A DNA stretch of 45,895 nucleotides from Opitutaceae bacterium (lineage in GTDB: Bacteria > Verrucomicrobiota > Verrucomicrobiia > Opitutales > Opitutaceae). The notes under the pieces are model-generated. The model did no database searches. It saw only the letters and a program-made list of their open reading frames with translations, and was not told the origin of the DNA. A program made the position numbers and the translations under genes. The stretch is from positions 1 to 45,895 of the forward strand of contig JAEUHB010000347.1 of the NCBI GenBank assembly GCA_016794665.1. The letters are read 5' to 3'. Shown here one piece after another: positions 14,445 through 24,121 of the stretch (positions within the stretch are counted from its first letter, which is position 1; every line of letters starts with the position of its first letter).

Positions 14445-17400
14445 AACGCAAATTCGAACACCCCGCTCCCTCCGAGCGCGAGCAGCTCACCGGCCCGCGC
14501 TACTGGCGCAGCCTTGACGAGGCCGCGGCGACGCCGGGCTTCCGGGCGCAGCTTGAGCGCGAGTTTCCCGAGGGTGCGGACACGCTCGATGGCGTGGACC
14601 GGCGCCACTTCATGAAAATCATGGCGGCCTCGTTCGCGCTCGGCGGCGTGGGCGTAGCGGGCTGCCGGCGGCCGGAAAAATTCATTTTGCCCTACGGCAA
14701 GTCCGTCGAGGGCGTCGTGCCCGGCCTGCCCTCCTACTACGCGACCGCGATGCCGGTGCGCAAATGGGCCGTGCCGCTGCTCGCCGAGACCCATCAGGGC
14801 CGTCCGACGAAACTTGAGGGCAACCCGACCTACGAGGCGCACGGCGGCTCCGCGTCGCTTGCCGCGCAGGCTTCCATCCTCGAGCTCTACGATCCCGAGC
14901 GCGCCACCGCCCACACCAAGGCCGGGGCCCCGATCACCCGTGAGCAAGTCGATCAACTGCTCGCCTCGATCGCGCAGAACCACGCCGCCACGCAGGGCGC
15001 GGGATTGGCGTTTCTCGCGGAGGAGTCGTCGTCGCCGACGCGCCGCCGGTTGGTCGCGGCCCTGCGCGCCAAGTTCCCGCGTTCCGTTTGGGCCGAGTAT
15101 GAGCCCGTGGCCGACGAGGCTCCGGTAGCCGCTGCGCAGGCGGCGTTCGGCGCCGCGGTCCGCCCGATCTACCATTTCGCCAAGGCCAAGCGCATCGTCT
15201 CGATCGACGCGGATTTCCTCCAAGGCGAGGCCGGCAGCCTCGCGCACGCGCGGGGTTTCTCGGCCGGGCGCCGCGTCACGAAAAAGGGCGATCCGATGAA
15301 CCGGCTCTACGCCGTTGAGAGCGGGCTCACGCTCACCGGCAGCATGGCCGATCACCGCCTGCGCCTCGCGACGAGCCACATGCTGTCGTTTGCCGCGCGG
15401 CTCGCGGCGGCGACGATGCAGGGGGTCCTGGAGGAACTCTCCAAGCATACCGTGGGGGCTGACATCGCGTCGCCTTGGATCAACGAGTGTGCCAACGACC
15501 TCCTCGCGCACAAGGGTCAGGCTCTCGTCGTCGCGGGCGCTCACCTCCCCGCGGAGGTCCATGCGGTGGTCCACGGTATCAATGCCGCCATCGGTGCAAT
15601 TGGTCAGACCGTTGAGTTCGTTCCCGCCGAGACCACGCCGGGCGTCTCCACGATCTCGGCGCTCGCGACCGCCATCAAGGGCGGCGCCGTCAAGACCCTC
15701 GTGGTCCTCGGTGGCAATCCCGCCTACAATGCCCCGGCCGATCTCGACTGGGCCAATTTGCAGAAAGCCGTGCCGGAGGTCGTCCGCGTCGGTTACTACG
15801 TCGACGAGACCTCGGCGGCGAACACCCCGGCGACCACGCAGATCCTCCGCGCGCATTACCTCGAATCATGGGGCGATGCCCGCACGCAGGACGGCACGGT
15901 TGTGCCCGTGCAGCCCATGATCCTGCCGCTTTTCGGCGGCCTCACCGACCTCGAGATCCTCGCCCGCCTCGCGGGCGACCGGAACACGGATCCCTACGCG
16001 CTCGTCGCCGCTACGATCACCGGGCTCGCCGGGGCCGGCGCCAACACCGAGAAGACGATGGCGCGCTTCCTCCATGACGGCTTGCTCGCGCGCTCGGCGC
16101 CGCGGCCCGTGACAGTGCGTTTCAATTTCGGCGGCGTGAAGCAGCTGCTCGGTTCGCCCAAGCCGGCCGTGCAACTCAGCGCCGGCAACCTCGAAGTCCG
16201 CTTTGTGGCCGACCACCGCGTCGACGACGGTCGCTACGCCAACAACGGCTGGTTGCAGGAGTGCCCGGATCCGATCACGAAGATTTCCTGGGACAACGCG
16301 ATTCTCATCAGCCCGCGCCTCGCCCGCGACCTCGGCGTAAAGCACAGCGGCTCGATGATCCAAGTGGCTCGCGCCGAGGAGGCCGAGTTCACGATGGGCA
16401 AGGAAAACGCCCCCGTTTTCGAGCTGACCGTCGGCAACCGCAAGGTTCGCGGCCCCGTTCACATTCAGCCCGGCCTCGCCAACTACACCGTCATTGTCCC
16501 GCTCGGCTACGGCCGCACCGTCACGGGCAACGTCGGCAAGGGAGCTGGCTTCAATGCGTATCTCGCCCGGGCCAGTGACGGCCTGCACACCGCCACCGGC
16601 GCGACCCTCACCGCCACCGGCGAGCGGCGCCTCCTCGCGAACACGCAGGAGCACTGGTCGATGGAAGGCCGCGACATCATCCGCGAGGCCAACTTCGAGG
16701 GCGCCAACAGCTATCAGGAAAACCCGGCTTACGTTAACACCATCGGCATGGAGTCCCATGCGCCGAGCAACATCGGCAAGGTCGGCGAGAAGATGACGCC
16801 GCAGGAGCGCGCCACCCTCATCCCGCGCGGCAACTCCCTCTACTCCACGCCCAAGTTCGACGGCCACCACCAATGGGGCATGTCGATCGATCTCAATACC
16901 TGCATCGGCTGCAACGCCTGCGTCGTCGCCTGCCAGGCCGAGAACAACATCCCGATCGTCGGCAAGGAGCAGGTCTTGCGCGGCCGCGAGATGCATTGGA
17001 TCCGCATCGACCGCTATTACTCCGACGGCACCATCGATGATCGCGCGATGGCTGATCTTTTCGGCGGCGAGAAGAGCGGCAACCGCGACCTCCCCGAGGA
17101 GCCCCAGATTTCGCTCCAGCCGATGACGTGCGTCCACTGCGAGCTCGCCCCCTGCGAGACGGTGTGCCCCGTCAACGCCACCGTGCACGATGACGAGGGC
17201 CTCAACACGATGGCCTACAACCGCTGCATCGGCACCCGCTATTGCGCGAACAACTGCCCGTATAAGGTCAGGCGCTTCAATTTCTTCGACTGGAACCAGC
17301 GCAAGCTCGACGAGCTCTACCTCGGCCAGCTCGCCGAATTCGGCACCCCGGAACTCGTCAAGATGGCGAAGAACCCCGAGGTCACCGTGCGCATGCGCGG

Positions 17401-17821
17401 CGTCATGGAGAAGTGCACCTACTGCGTGCAGCGCGTCCAGAACGGCAAGATCCAGCACAAGGTGAAGATGGCGCGCGAGGGCAAGCCGGGCGACGTCAAG
17501 GTCCCGGATGGCACCATCAAGGTCGCCTGCGAGCAGACCTGCCCCGTCGGCGCGATCACCTTCGGCGACATCCTCGATCCCAACAGCGCCGTCTCCAAGG
17601 CCAAGGCCCGGGAGCAGGATTACGCCGTGCTCGGCTACCTCAACATCCGCCCGCGCACGACCTATTCCGGCAAGCTTCGCAACCCGAACCCGAAGATGCC
17701 GGACTACAAGGCGCTGCCTCACAGCCGCACGGAATACGATCGCAAGAACGTGCCGCAGGTGCATGGCCACGGCGGCCACGACCACCCGGCGCCCGGCGCC
17801 ACGAAGAAAGGCGGGCACTAA
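14441..17821 (+). CDS. actB: Alternative complex III subunit B, molybdopterin-oxidoreductase-like/ferredoxin fusion
   Basis: An 1126-residue iron-sulfur protein. An unusual internal Tat-like signal starts at Arg54-Arg55 ([17 protein letters not shown]), followed by VAGC, a possible lipid-attachment site. The large middle part resembles the catalytic domain of molybdopterin oxidoreductases, which in ActB carries no molybdenum cofactor (family knowledge). The C-terminal third binds clusters: [11 protein letters not shown] from Cys821, [14 protein letters not shown] from Cys897, then [16 protein letters not shown] and CEQTCP. That makes 15 Cys, which fits three 4Fe-4S and one 3Fe-4S cluster. The last residues are His- and Gly-rich. 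It overlaps actA by 4 bases, with actC 1 base further on. Confidence 0.94.
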   Translation: MKRKFEHPAPSEREQLTGPRYWRSLDEAAATPGFRAQLEREFPEGADTLDGVDRRHFMKIMAASFALGGVGVAGCRRPEKFILPYGKSVEGVVPGLPSYYATAMPVRKWAVPLLAETHQGRPTKLEGNPTYEAHGGSASLAAQASILELYDPERATAHTKAGAPITREQVDQLLASIAQNHAATQGAGLAFLAEESSSPTRRRLVAALRAKFPRSVWAEYEPVADEAPVAAAQAAFGAAVRPIYHFAKAKRIVSIDADFLQGEAGSLAHARGFSAGRRVTKKGDPMNRLYAVESGLTLTGSMADHRLRLATSHMLSFAARLAAATMQGVLEELSKHTVGADIASPWINECANDLLAHKGQALVVAGAHLPAEVHAVVHGINAAIGAIGQTVEFVPAETTPGVSTISALATAIKGGAVKTLVVLGGNPAYNAPADLDWANLQKAVPEVVRVGYYVDETSAANTPATTQILRAHYLESWGDARTQDGTVVPVQPMILPLFGGLTDLEILARLAGDRNTDPYALVAATITGLAGAGANTEKTMARFLHDGLLARSAPRPVTVRFNFGGVKQLLGSPKPAVQLSAGNLEVRFVADHRVDDGRYANNGWLQECPDPITKISWDNAILISPRLARDLGVKHSGSMIQVARAEEAEFTMGKENAPVFELTVGNRKVRGPVHIQPGLANYTVIVPLGYGRTVTGNVGKGAGFNAYLARASDGLHTATGATLTATGERRLLANTQEHWSMEGRDIIREANFEGANSYQENPAYVNTIGMESHAPSNIGKVGEKMTPQERATLIPRGNSLYSTPKFDGHHQWGMSIDLNTCIGCNACVVACQAENNIPIVGKEQVLRGREMHWIRIDRYYSDGTIDDRAMADLFGGEKSGNRDLPEEPQISLQPMTCVHCELAPCETVCPVNATVHDDEGLNTMAYNRCIGTRYCANNCPYKVRRFNFFDWNQRKLDELYLGQLAEFGTPELVKMAKNPEVTVRMRGVMEKCTYCVQRVQNGKIQHKVKMAREGKPGDVKVPDGTIKVACEQTCPVGAITFGDILDPNSAVSKAKAREQDYAVLGYLNIRPRTTYSGKLRNPNPKMPDYKALPHSRTEYDRKNVPQVHGHGGHDHPAPGATKKGGH

Positions 17822-17822
17822 G

Positions 17823-19265
17823 ATGGGCCACGCACCCGAACATACGTCCGCAGCCCCCGCGATTCTCGCCGAGGTCAAGCCCGCGCACCTGCCGCGCGCG
17901 ACCCTCGTGGAGAACGACCGTTCCTTCTCCTGGATCACCGAAAAGATCTGCGGCATCATCGAGGGCAAGACACCCACATGGTGGTGGGTCTGCTTCATCC
18001 TCGCCTGCTTCGTGGCCTCCTTCACGGTCGCGGGCATCACCTACCTCGTCATCACGGGCGTCGGTGTCTGGGGTCACGCCAACCCGGTCAACTGGGCGTG
18101 GGACATCGTCAACTTCGTCTTCTGGATCGGCATCGGCCACGCGGGCACCCTCATCTCCGCGATCTTGTGCCTCCTTCGCCAGAAATGGCGCACTTCAATC
18201 AACCGCGCCGCCGAGGCCATGACGATCTTCGCGGTCGTATGCGCCGCGATTTTCCCGGTCTTCCACGTCGGCCGCGTGTGGTATGCTTGGTATCTCTTCC
18301 CGATCCCGAACTCGAACGTCATCTGGCAGAATTTCCGCTCCCCGCTGGAGTGGGACGTGTTCGCGGTCTCGACCTACGGCACGGTCTCGGTGCTGTTCTG
18401 GTATGTCGGCCTGTTGCCGGACCTCGCGGTGCTCCGCGACCGGTTCTTCGTGGCGGGCAACAAGGTCCGCTCGTTCCTCTACGGCCTGTTTGCCCTCGGC
18501 TGGCGCGGTTCCAACCGCCACTGGAGCAACTACGAGATGGCCTATATCATCCTCGCCGGCATCTCGACGCCGCTGGTGCTCTCGGTGCATACCATCGTCT
18601 CGTTTGACTTCGCGGTGTCGCTGCTTCCCGGCTGGCACACGACGATCTTCCCGCCGTATTTCGTGGCGGGCGCCATTTTCTCCGGCTTCGGCATGGTGCT
18701 TACGCTCATGCTCCCGCTGCGCGCGATCTACGGCCTGCAGGATTTGATCACGCAGTATCACATCGACTGCATGTGCAAGATCACGTTGGCGACCGGCACC
18801 ATCGTAGGCTACGCCTACGGCATGGAGTTCTTCATCGCGTGGTATGGCGCGAACCCGTATGAGGGCTTCGCGTTCATCAACCGCGCCTTTGGCCACTACG
18901 CCTGGGCCTACTGGATCATGATCGGGTGCAACGTGATCACGCCGCAGTTTTTCTGGTTCAAAAAGATCCGCGAGAACACATCCCTCGTCTGGATCCTCTC
19001 GATCTTCGTCAACGTCGGCATGTGGTTCGAGCGCTTTGTCATCATCGTGACATCGCTGGCCCGCGACTTCCTGCCGTCGAGCTGGGGCTACTACTCGCCT
19101 AGCATCGTGGAAATCTTCACCTTTTTCGGGACCTTCGGCGTGTTCTCGGTCCTGTTCCTCCTCTTCATCCGCTTCCTCCCGGTCATGCCGATGGCGGAGC
19201 TGAAGGCCGTCACGCCGCAAGCTGACGTCCACGGCGGCCACGGTCACGCGGAACCGAAGCACTGA
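17823..19265 (+). CDS. actC: Alternative complex III subunit C, NrfD-like quinol-binding membrane protein
   Basis: A 480-residue integral membrane protein of the NrfD/PsrC family, about ten helices, expected to hold the menaquinol site next to ActB. Recognisable stretches are [55 protein letters not shown], and a long central run of helices around [29 protein letters not shown]. The tail is His/Gly-rich ([11 protein letters not shown]), like the ends of ActB. ATG at 17823, 1 base after the actB stop, is the start; the open frame upstream of it is only a shadow of actB. The gene ends 5 bases before actD. Confidence 0.94.
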   Translation: MGHAPEHTSAAPAILAEVKPAHLPRATLVENDRSFSWITEKICGIIEGKTPTWWWVCFILACFVASFTVAGITYLVITGVGVWGHANPVNWAWDIVNFVFWIGIGHAGTLISAILCLLRQKWRTSINRAAEAMTIFAVVCAAIFPVFHVGRVWYAWYLFPIPNSNVIWQNFRSPLEWDVFAVSTYGTVSVLFWYVGLLPDLAVLRDRFFVAGNKVRSFLYGLFALGWRGSNRHWSNYEMAYIILAGISTPLVLSVHTIVSFDFAVSLLPGWHTTIFPPYFVAGAIFSGFGMVLTLMLPLRAIYGLQDLITQYHIDCMCKITLATGTIVGYAYGMEFFIAWYGANPYEGFAFINRAFGHYAWAYWIMIGCNVITPQFFWFKKIRENTSLVWILSIFVNVGMWFERFVIIVTSLARDFLPSSWGYYSPSIVEIFTFFGTFGVFSVLFLLFIRFLPVMPMAELKAVTPQADVHGGHGHAEPKH

Positions 19266-19270
19266 TCGCC

Positions 19271-19804
19271 ATGGCTGTCCAACCTTACGGCCTCATCGCC
19301 ACCTTCAAGACGGCGCCCGATCTCTACCACGCGGCGGAGCAGGTGCGCGACGCCGGCTACCGCCACTGGGACTGCATCACGCCCTTTCCGGTCCACGGCC
19401 TCGACAAGGCGATGGGCCTCAAGCGCTCGATCGTCCCGCGCATCTCGCTCGCCGGCGGCATCACCGGCTTCATCACCGGCATGACGATGATCTGGTGGAC
19501 CGGCCAGATCGATTACCCGCTGATTGTCGGTGGCAAGCCGCTCTTCAGCCCGATGTTCGCCTTCCCCGTGAGCTACGAGCTCACGATTCTGTTCACCGCC
19601 TTTGCGACCATCGGCGGCATGCTCCTGCTGAACGGCCTGCCGCGGCACTACCATCCCGTGCTGAAATACGACCACATCGTGCGCGGCATGGACGACACGT
19701 TCTTCATCGTTATCGAGGCGCGCGATCCGCGGTTTAACGTCGCCAACACCAAGGCGCTCCTCGAGAAAATCGGCGGCGCCTCCGTCACGGAGCTGGAGCC
19801 CTGA
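19271..19804 (+). CDS. actD: Alternative complex III subunit D (DUF3341)
   Basis: A 177-residue membrane protein of the DUF3341 family. The N-terminal cytoplasmic part has the typical GLIATFKTAPDLYHAAEQVRDAGYRHWDCITPFPVHGLD. Two helices follow, around residues 55-77 (ISLAGGITGFITGMTMIWWTG) and 95-118 (FPVSYELTILFTAFATIGGML). The C-terminal part (FFIVIEARDPRFNVANTKALLEKIGG) faces the cytoplasm. ActD is a structural subunit of complex III with no cofactor. It starts 5 bases after actC and ends 4 bases before actE. Confidence 0.93.
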   Translation: MAVQPYGLIATFKTAPDLYHAAEQVRDAGYRHWDCITPFPVHGLDKAMGLKRSIVPRISLAGGITGFITGMTMIWWTGQIDYPLIVGGKPLFSPMFAFPVSYELTILFTAFATIGGMLLLNGLPRHYHPVLKYDHIVRGMDDTFFIVIEARDPRFNVANTKALLEKIGGASVTELEP

Positions 19805-19808
19805 GCCC

Positions 19809-20453
19809 ATGCGCCACGTCTACCTCATCACCCTCTTCGTCTGCGTGCTCACGGTGTCCGTGCTCGGCTTCCGCGAGACGAAGTTCACCGCCCCGCCGCT
19901 CGATGTTTTCCCCGAGTGGATTTTCCCGGGCATGAAATACCAGCCCAAGCTTCGTCCGCAGTCGGAGAGCGCCTTCTTCGCTGATGGCCGTGCGGACCGG
20001 ATGCCGGTCCCGCGGACCGTCGCCCGCGGTATGCTGCGCGACGATGATCACCTGCACCACGGCAAGAACGCCGCGGGCGCGTTTGCCGCGGGCTTCCCGG
20101 CGGTGCTCGCGGGCAAGGTTGACCTCGATTTCATCCGCCGCGGCCAGGGGCAGTTCCAGATTTACTGCACGCCTTGCCACGGCGTGTTGGGGGACGGCAA
20201 TGGTATCACCAAGAAATATGGCATGGGGGCGACGCCCACTTTCCATGACCCGCGGATCCGCACGATGCCCGAGGGCGAAATCTACAACACCATCGCCAAC
20301 GGCAAGAACACCATGCAGGGCTACGCCGACAAAATCGCGCCGGAGGACCGCTGGGCGGTCATCGCCTATGTGCGCGCCCTCCAGCGCGCCCAGCAAGGGG
20401 TGGCGGCGGACGTGACTGACGCGACAGCGAAACAGACCCTCGGCCTCCCATGA
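19809..20453 (+). CDS. actE: Alternative complex III subunit E, monohaem cytochrome c
   Basis: A 214-residue c-type cytochrome with a hydrophobic N-terminal anchor (residues 4-20) and one haem site, CTPCH at residues 120-124, in the class I context FQIYCTPCHGVLGDGNG. NTMQGYADKI downstream offers a Met as the distal ligand. The sequence before the haem (LDVFPEWIFPGMKYQPKLRPQSES, then the HLHHGKNA region) is typical of ActE. It should receive electrons from ActA. The stop overlaps the actF start by 4 bases. Confidence 0.93.
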   Translation: MRHVYLITLFVCVLTVSVLGFRETKFTAPPLDVFPEWIFPGMKYQPKLRPQSESAFFADGRADRMPVPRTVARGMLRDDDHLHHGKNAAGAFAAGFPAVLAGKVDLDFIRRGQGQFQIYCTPCHGVLGDGNGITKKYGMGATPTFHDPRIRTMPEGEIYNTIANGKNTMQGYADKIAPEDRWAVIAYVRALQRAQQGVAADVTDATAKQTLGLP

Positions 20454-21721
20454 GTTCCCAAGCTGCCACCGCCCCCGCGGCCCTGCCGGTTGAGTCCGCC
20501 GACGCCTCGGCGAACAAAGCCCTCGTCGTGGGCATTGTCGGCATCGCGATTACGTTTGCCGGTGTGCTCCTCTCGGGAGTCACGCACGTGGCGTTGAGCT
20601 ACCTCGTCGGCCTCACGTTTTGGACGGCCATTGCGATCGGCATGCTGATGCTCGTGCTCATCCACCACATATTCGATGCTTCTTGGTCGACGGTTCTGCG
20701 CCGGCAGTTCGAGCACGGGCTGTCCGCCTTCAAGTGGCTGCTGGTCCTGTTTGTGCCGTTGCTCGCGCTGTGCTTCGTCGATGGCGGTGGCTTGGTCTGG
20801 TCGTGGATGAATCCAGAGACCGTGATCCACGGCGGCCACACCGTCGGCCACGACCCGCTCTACATCAAAAAGGCCGGCTTCCTCAACAAGGGCGCCTTGG
20901 TCGGGGGCACGATTGGCTTCTTCCTCCTCTGGATGTGGCTCTCGGCCCGCCTGCGGAAGGCCTCCTTCACGCAGGATTCTGACGGTGATCTGAAATGGAC
21001 GTTCATGAGCCGCAAGACAGCGGCCTTTGGCCTCCCGATTGGGGCGCTCACACTCACCGCCGCGGCCATCTTTTGGATCAAGTCGCTCGAATACCACTGG
21101 TTCTCCACGATGTATGGCGTGTGGTTCTTCGCCAACTGCGCGCGCGCCGCGCTCTGCATCGGCGTCATCATCATGGTGTGGCTCTGGAATCGCGGTGACT
21201 ACAAGGGCGTGCTCAACACGAACCACTTTCACTCGATTGGCATGCTGATGCTGGCTTTCACGGTCTTCTGGGCCTACGTGACTTTCTCGCAGTATTTCCT
21301 CATCTGGAACGCCAACGTGCCCGAGGAGACCTTCTGGTATAACCTCCGCGAGCTGAACCACGATGGCTCGACCAATCAATGGTGGTATGTGGGCCTCGTG
21401 ATCCTGTTCGGCCACTTCTTCATCCCGTTTTGGTTCCTGCTGTCCTACCGTTTCAAGGTCACGAAGCATATCATCCGTCGCATCGCCATCGGCATGCTGG
21501 CCACGATCCTGATCGACCTTTGCTACAACATTCTGCCGGCCCTGAAGGACTCGCACGAGGACGCCTTGCCGTTCTTCTCGCTCAACTTGCTCTGGGTGGC
21601 GACTTCGGTCATCGGAGTCGGCGGCATCTGCGTCTGGTCGTATCTCCGGAGCTTCCCGACTGCAAAACTCATCCCGATCCGCGACCCGCGCATCGGCGAA
21701 AGCCTCACGCACCATGAGTGA
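20450..21721 (+). CDS. actF: Alternative complex III subunit F, NrfD-like membrane protein
   Basis: A 423-residue membrane protein with about ten helices, homologous to ActC but shorter. Typical pieces are SYLVGLTFWTAIAIGMLMLVLIHHIFDASW, the LRRQFEHGLSAFKW loop, HSIGMLMLAFTVFWAYVTFSQYFLIWNANVPEETFWY and LVILFGHFFIPFWFLLSYRFK. The wording 'quinone-binding subunit 2' is used for such proteins, although the main quinol site is thought to be in ActC. It overlaps actE by 4 bases and the next gene by 8 bases. Confidence 0.93.
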   Translation: MSSQAATAPAALPVESADASANKALVVGIVGIAITFAGVLLSGVTHVALSYLVGLTFWTAIAIGMLMLVLIHHIFDASWSTVLRRQFEHGLSAFKWLLVLFVPLLALCFVDGGGLVWSWMNPETVIHGGHTVGHDPLYIKKAGFLNKGALVGGTIGFFLLWMWLSARLRKASFTQDSDGDLKWTFMSRKTAAFGLPIGALTLTAAAIFWIKSLEYHWFSTMYGVWFFANCARAALCIGVIIMVWLWNRGDYKGVLNTNHFHSIGMLMLAFTVFWAYVTFSQYFLIWNANVPEETFWYNLRELNHDGSTNQWWYVGLVILFGHFFIPFWFLLSYRFKVTKHIIRRIAIGMLATILIDLCYNILPALKDSHEDALPFFSLNLLWVATSVIGVGGICVWSYLRSFPTAKLIPIRDPRIGESLTHHE

Positions 21722-22046
21722 TCCGCATCCCGTGCCGGCGCGGCCGGTCTCGCTGTTCTCCGTCGTGTTCGTGCTCGCGCTGTTCGCGCTGTTCCTCCTC
21801 GTGATCCGCTGGGCCTACCAGCCCGCCTCGGTTTCGCCGCAGAACGCCGCCGCCGAGAACCTCCCCAAGGACCAGGCGTGGCGCGCCACCGCGGCCAGCC
21901 GTCGCAAGGCCTTCGACGAGCACCGCGCCGCCGAGGTCAAGCAAGCCACGGGCTACGCGTGGATCGACAAGAATGCCGGCACCGTCCAGCTGCCCATTGA
22001 TCGTGCGATGGAGCTGACCGCGCAAAAATACGGCGCCAAGAAATAA
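21714..22046 (+). CDS. Small single-span membrane protein of the act/CcoN-like operon
   Basis: A 110-residue protein with one helix at about residues 14-31 (FSVVFVLALFALFLLVIRW). A periplasmic part ends in GYAWIDKNAGTVQLPIDRAMELTAQKYG. The W-I/V-D-x-x-x-G-x-V-x-[IL]-P-I-x-R-A-M-E-L pattern recalls small proteins seen near act and cytochrome oxidase genes in other bacteria; this is from memory. It may be the ActG-like accessory subunit of complex III or an assembly factor. It overlaps actF by 8 bases and precedes the CcoN-like gene by 24 bases, so it belongs to the respiratory operon. No cofactor motif is seen. Confidence 0.7.
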   Translation: MSDPHPVPARPVSLFSVVFVLALFALFLLVIRWAYQPASVSPQNAAAENLPKDQAWRATAASRRKAFDEHRAAEVKQATGYAWIDKNAGTVQLPIDRAMELTAQKYGAKK

Positions 22047-22070
22047 CCCGGCTGCAACCGACCTCCCGAG

Positions 22071-23498
22071 ATGCCCACCGTCCCGACCAACGCCGTCCCG
22101 GCTGAAGTCACCGCCATCGACACCCAGGCGCGCGGCCCGCTGCTGCTGCTGCTGGGCTCCGGCCTGTTGTGGCTCGTCGTGGGCGGTGTGCTCGCGCTCA
22201 TCGCCGCGATCCAGCTTCATTCGCCCCAGTTCCTCGCGGATTGCGCCTACCTCACCCCGGGCCGGGCGCAGGCGCTGCGCGAGACGGCGTTCGTCTATGG
22301 CTGGCTCGCCAATGCGGGCCTGGGCCTCGCACTCTGGATCCTCGGACGGCTCGGCGGTGAACCGCTGCGCGGCCTCAATTGGGCCGTGGCTGGCACGCTT
22401 TTTTGGAACTTGGGCATCGCGGCCGGACTCGTGGGCATCGCGACGGGTGACATGACCTCGTTCACCCTGCTCCAGCTTCCGCGCTACGTTCTGCCGTTGC
22501 TGGTCTTCGCGTATGCGTGCATCGCGCTACCGGGTGTGCTCGCGTGGTCGGGCCGCCGCGCCGACATGATGTATGCCTCGCAGTGGTATGCGGTGGCTGC
22601 TTTGTTTCTCTTTCCGTGGCTCCTGATGGCGTCGCAGGCGGTGCTGCTCTGGTGGCCGGTCCGCGGCGTCGTGCAGCCGATTGCGGCGGGCTGGCACGTC
22701 CAATCAATGTGGACGCTATGGCTGGCCCCGCTCGCGCTCGCGGTGCTCCACTACGTGCTGCCCAAAGTCTCCGGTCGCACATTGCCGGCTTACGAGTGGG
22801 CTTCGCTGAGTTTCTGGACGCTGCTGTTTGCCGGCGCCTGGACCGGTGGCCGCCACTTGGTCGGTGGCCCCGTGCCGGCATGGATTCCGACGATGGCGGT
22901 GGTGGCGGGGTCCCTCCTGCTTTTCCACTACCTCGTGCTGGTTATCAACTGCCGTGGCATCATGGGTGCCGAGGGCACGGGGGCAGGTTTCCTGCGCTTC
23001 GGCTTTGTCGCCTACGTGCTGTTCGGCGGACTCGATTTCCTAGCGTCGTTTCGCAGCCTGGCGGAGGGTTCGCAGTTCACTCTGGTGGAGCCGGCTCTCC
23101 GGGAAATCGGCCTCTACGGCGCGATTTCAATGATGTTCTTCGGTGGCATCTACTATGCCGTGCCCCGCCTCACCAACCGCGTCTGGGCGTCGGGCGCCAT
23201 GATCGGCGGTCACCGCGTGCTCGTGATTGCGGGAATCGTGGGCGCTGTGCTTGCACTCGCGATCGCGGGTAATTCCCAAGGGTCGGCGCTCCTCGATCCC
23301 AAGGTGTCGTTTGCCGAGATGGCCAATCAGATGCGGGTGTCGCTGCTCGCACATACGGCGGCGCAGGCCGTCCTCCTCGCGGCAAATCTGCTGCTGCTCG
23401 TCAATTTCCTCCGCTCTGCCTGCTGCTGCGGCACGTCGACCGAGGCGCCGCCGGCGCTGTTTGCGGTCGAGAGTGCCAAGGAGGGTTCCGCGTCATGA
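22071..23498 (+). CDS. CcoN-like haem-copper oxidase subunit I lacking most haem/Cu ligands
   Basis: A 475-residue, about 12-helix protein related to cbb3 oxidase subunit I. Landmarks are YLTPGRAQALRETAFVYGW (60-78), LWLAPLALAVLHYVLPKVSGR (216-236), FWTLLFAGAWTGGRHLVGGPVPAW (248-271) and LYGAISMMFFGGIYYAVPRL (348-367). Aligned from memory with canonical CcoN, the low-spin haem His of helix 2 is Arg70, the first CuB His is Gln211, the paired CuB His-His is Arg261-His262, and the H-x-H for haems b3 and b is Leu343-x-Glu345. Five of six ligands are therefore gone while the helices remain intact, so oxygen reduction is not expected. A structural, electron-coupling or quinol-related role beside complex III is possible. 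It overlaps the CcoO-like gene by 4 bases. Confidence 0.85.
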   Translation: MPTVPTNAVPAEVTAIDTQARGPLLLLLGSGLLWLVVGGVLALIAAIQLHSPQFLADCAYLTPGRAQALRETAFVYGWLANAGLGLALWILGRLGGEPLRGLNWAVAGTLFWNLGIAAGLVGIATGDMTSFTLLQLPRYVLPLLVFAYACIALPGVLAWSGRRADMMYASQWYAVAALFLFPWLLMASQAVLLWWPVRGVVQPIAAGWHVQSMWTLWLAPLALAVLHYVLPKVSGRTLPAYEWASLSFWTLLFAGAWTGGRHLVGGPVPAWIPTMAVVAGSLLLFHYLVLVINCRGIMGAEGTGAGFLRFGFVAYVLFGGLDFLASFRSLAEGSQFTLVEPALREIGLYGAISMMFFGGIYYAVPRLTNRVWASGAMIGGHRVLVIAGIVGAVLALAIAGNSQGSALLDPKVSFAEMANQMRVSLLAHTAAQAVLLAANLLLLVNFLRSACCCGTSTEAPPALFAVESAKEGSAS

Positions 23499-24121
23499 AA
23501 AACGGCCCCCTCCTCTTCACTGGCTTGTTCCTGGCGTTCCTGATTTCTTTCGCCGGCCTTGTGCTCGGCGCGCACGGCCAGCTTGGGCGTCTCGTCCCGT
23601 ATCACGACGATACCGAGGGTGGGTCGTTTCCGCAGCGCGTCAGCGGTCTCGCAGCCCGGGGCCAGGCGGTGTATGCTGACCTTGGGTGCGCCGCCTGCCA
23701 CACGCAGCAGGTGCGTCGACCGGGCTTCGGCAGTGACAAGGACCGCGGCTGGGGCGAGCGTCAAAGCGTCGCCCGCGACTACATTCACCAGGCGCGCCCG
23801 CAGCTGGGCGCCTCCCGGCTCGGCCCCGACCTCGCCAATCTCGGCTCGCGCCAGAAGAGCGACGAGGCGCTCTACGCGCTGCTGCACGGCGGTTCCGCCA
23901 CGCACCCGGCTTACAAGTTCCTTTTTGAAACTCGGACCATCGCCGGCGAGCCCTCCCCGAAAGCGGTCAAGGTGGCCGGCGCCGCCCGCGGCACGGAGAC
24001 AGTGCCCACCGAGCGGGCCCGCGCCCTCGTCGCCTACCTGCTGAGTCTCAGCACCGCCTACGACTATCCCGAGGCCAAACCCCTCGCGCCGATCGCCAAG
24101 GCTCCGGAGGCCAAGAAATGA
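23495..24121 (+). CDS. CcoO-like monohaem cytochrome c
   Basis: A 208-residue membrane-anchored cytochrome related to cbb3 subunit II (CcoO/FixO). An N-terminal helix (residues 5-25) is followed by GQAVYADLGCAACHTQQVRRPGFG, with the haem site CAACH at 65-69 and the CcoO-type H-T-Q-Q-V-R. Further on come DYIHQARPQLGASRLGPDLANLGSR and SATHPAYKFLFETR. In canonical CcoO the last segment reads S-x-M-P-A-Y, with Met as sixth haem ligand; here His stands in that place. The protein has no methionine after the initiator, so the haem cannot be His/Met. It is co-translated with the CcoN-like gene and the next cytochrome through 4-base overlaps. Confidence 0.87.
   Translation: MKNGPLLFTGLFLAFLISFAGLVLGAHGQLGRLVPYHDDTEGGSFPQRVSGLAARGQAVYADLGCAACHTQQVRRPGFGSDKDRGWGERQSVARDYIHQARPQLGASRLGPDLANLGSRQKSDEALYALLHGGSATHPAYKFLFETRTIAGEPSPKAVKVAGAARGTETVPTERARALVAYLLSLSTAYDYPEAKPLAPIAKAPEAKK

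Noticed and set aside
15866..18040. Minus-strand open frame of about 720 codons opposite actB
   Set aside because: Antisense shadow of a well-conserved gene; no recognisable domain.
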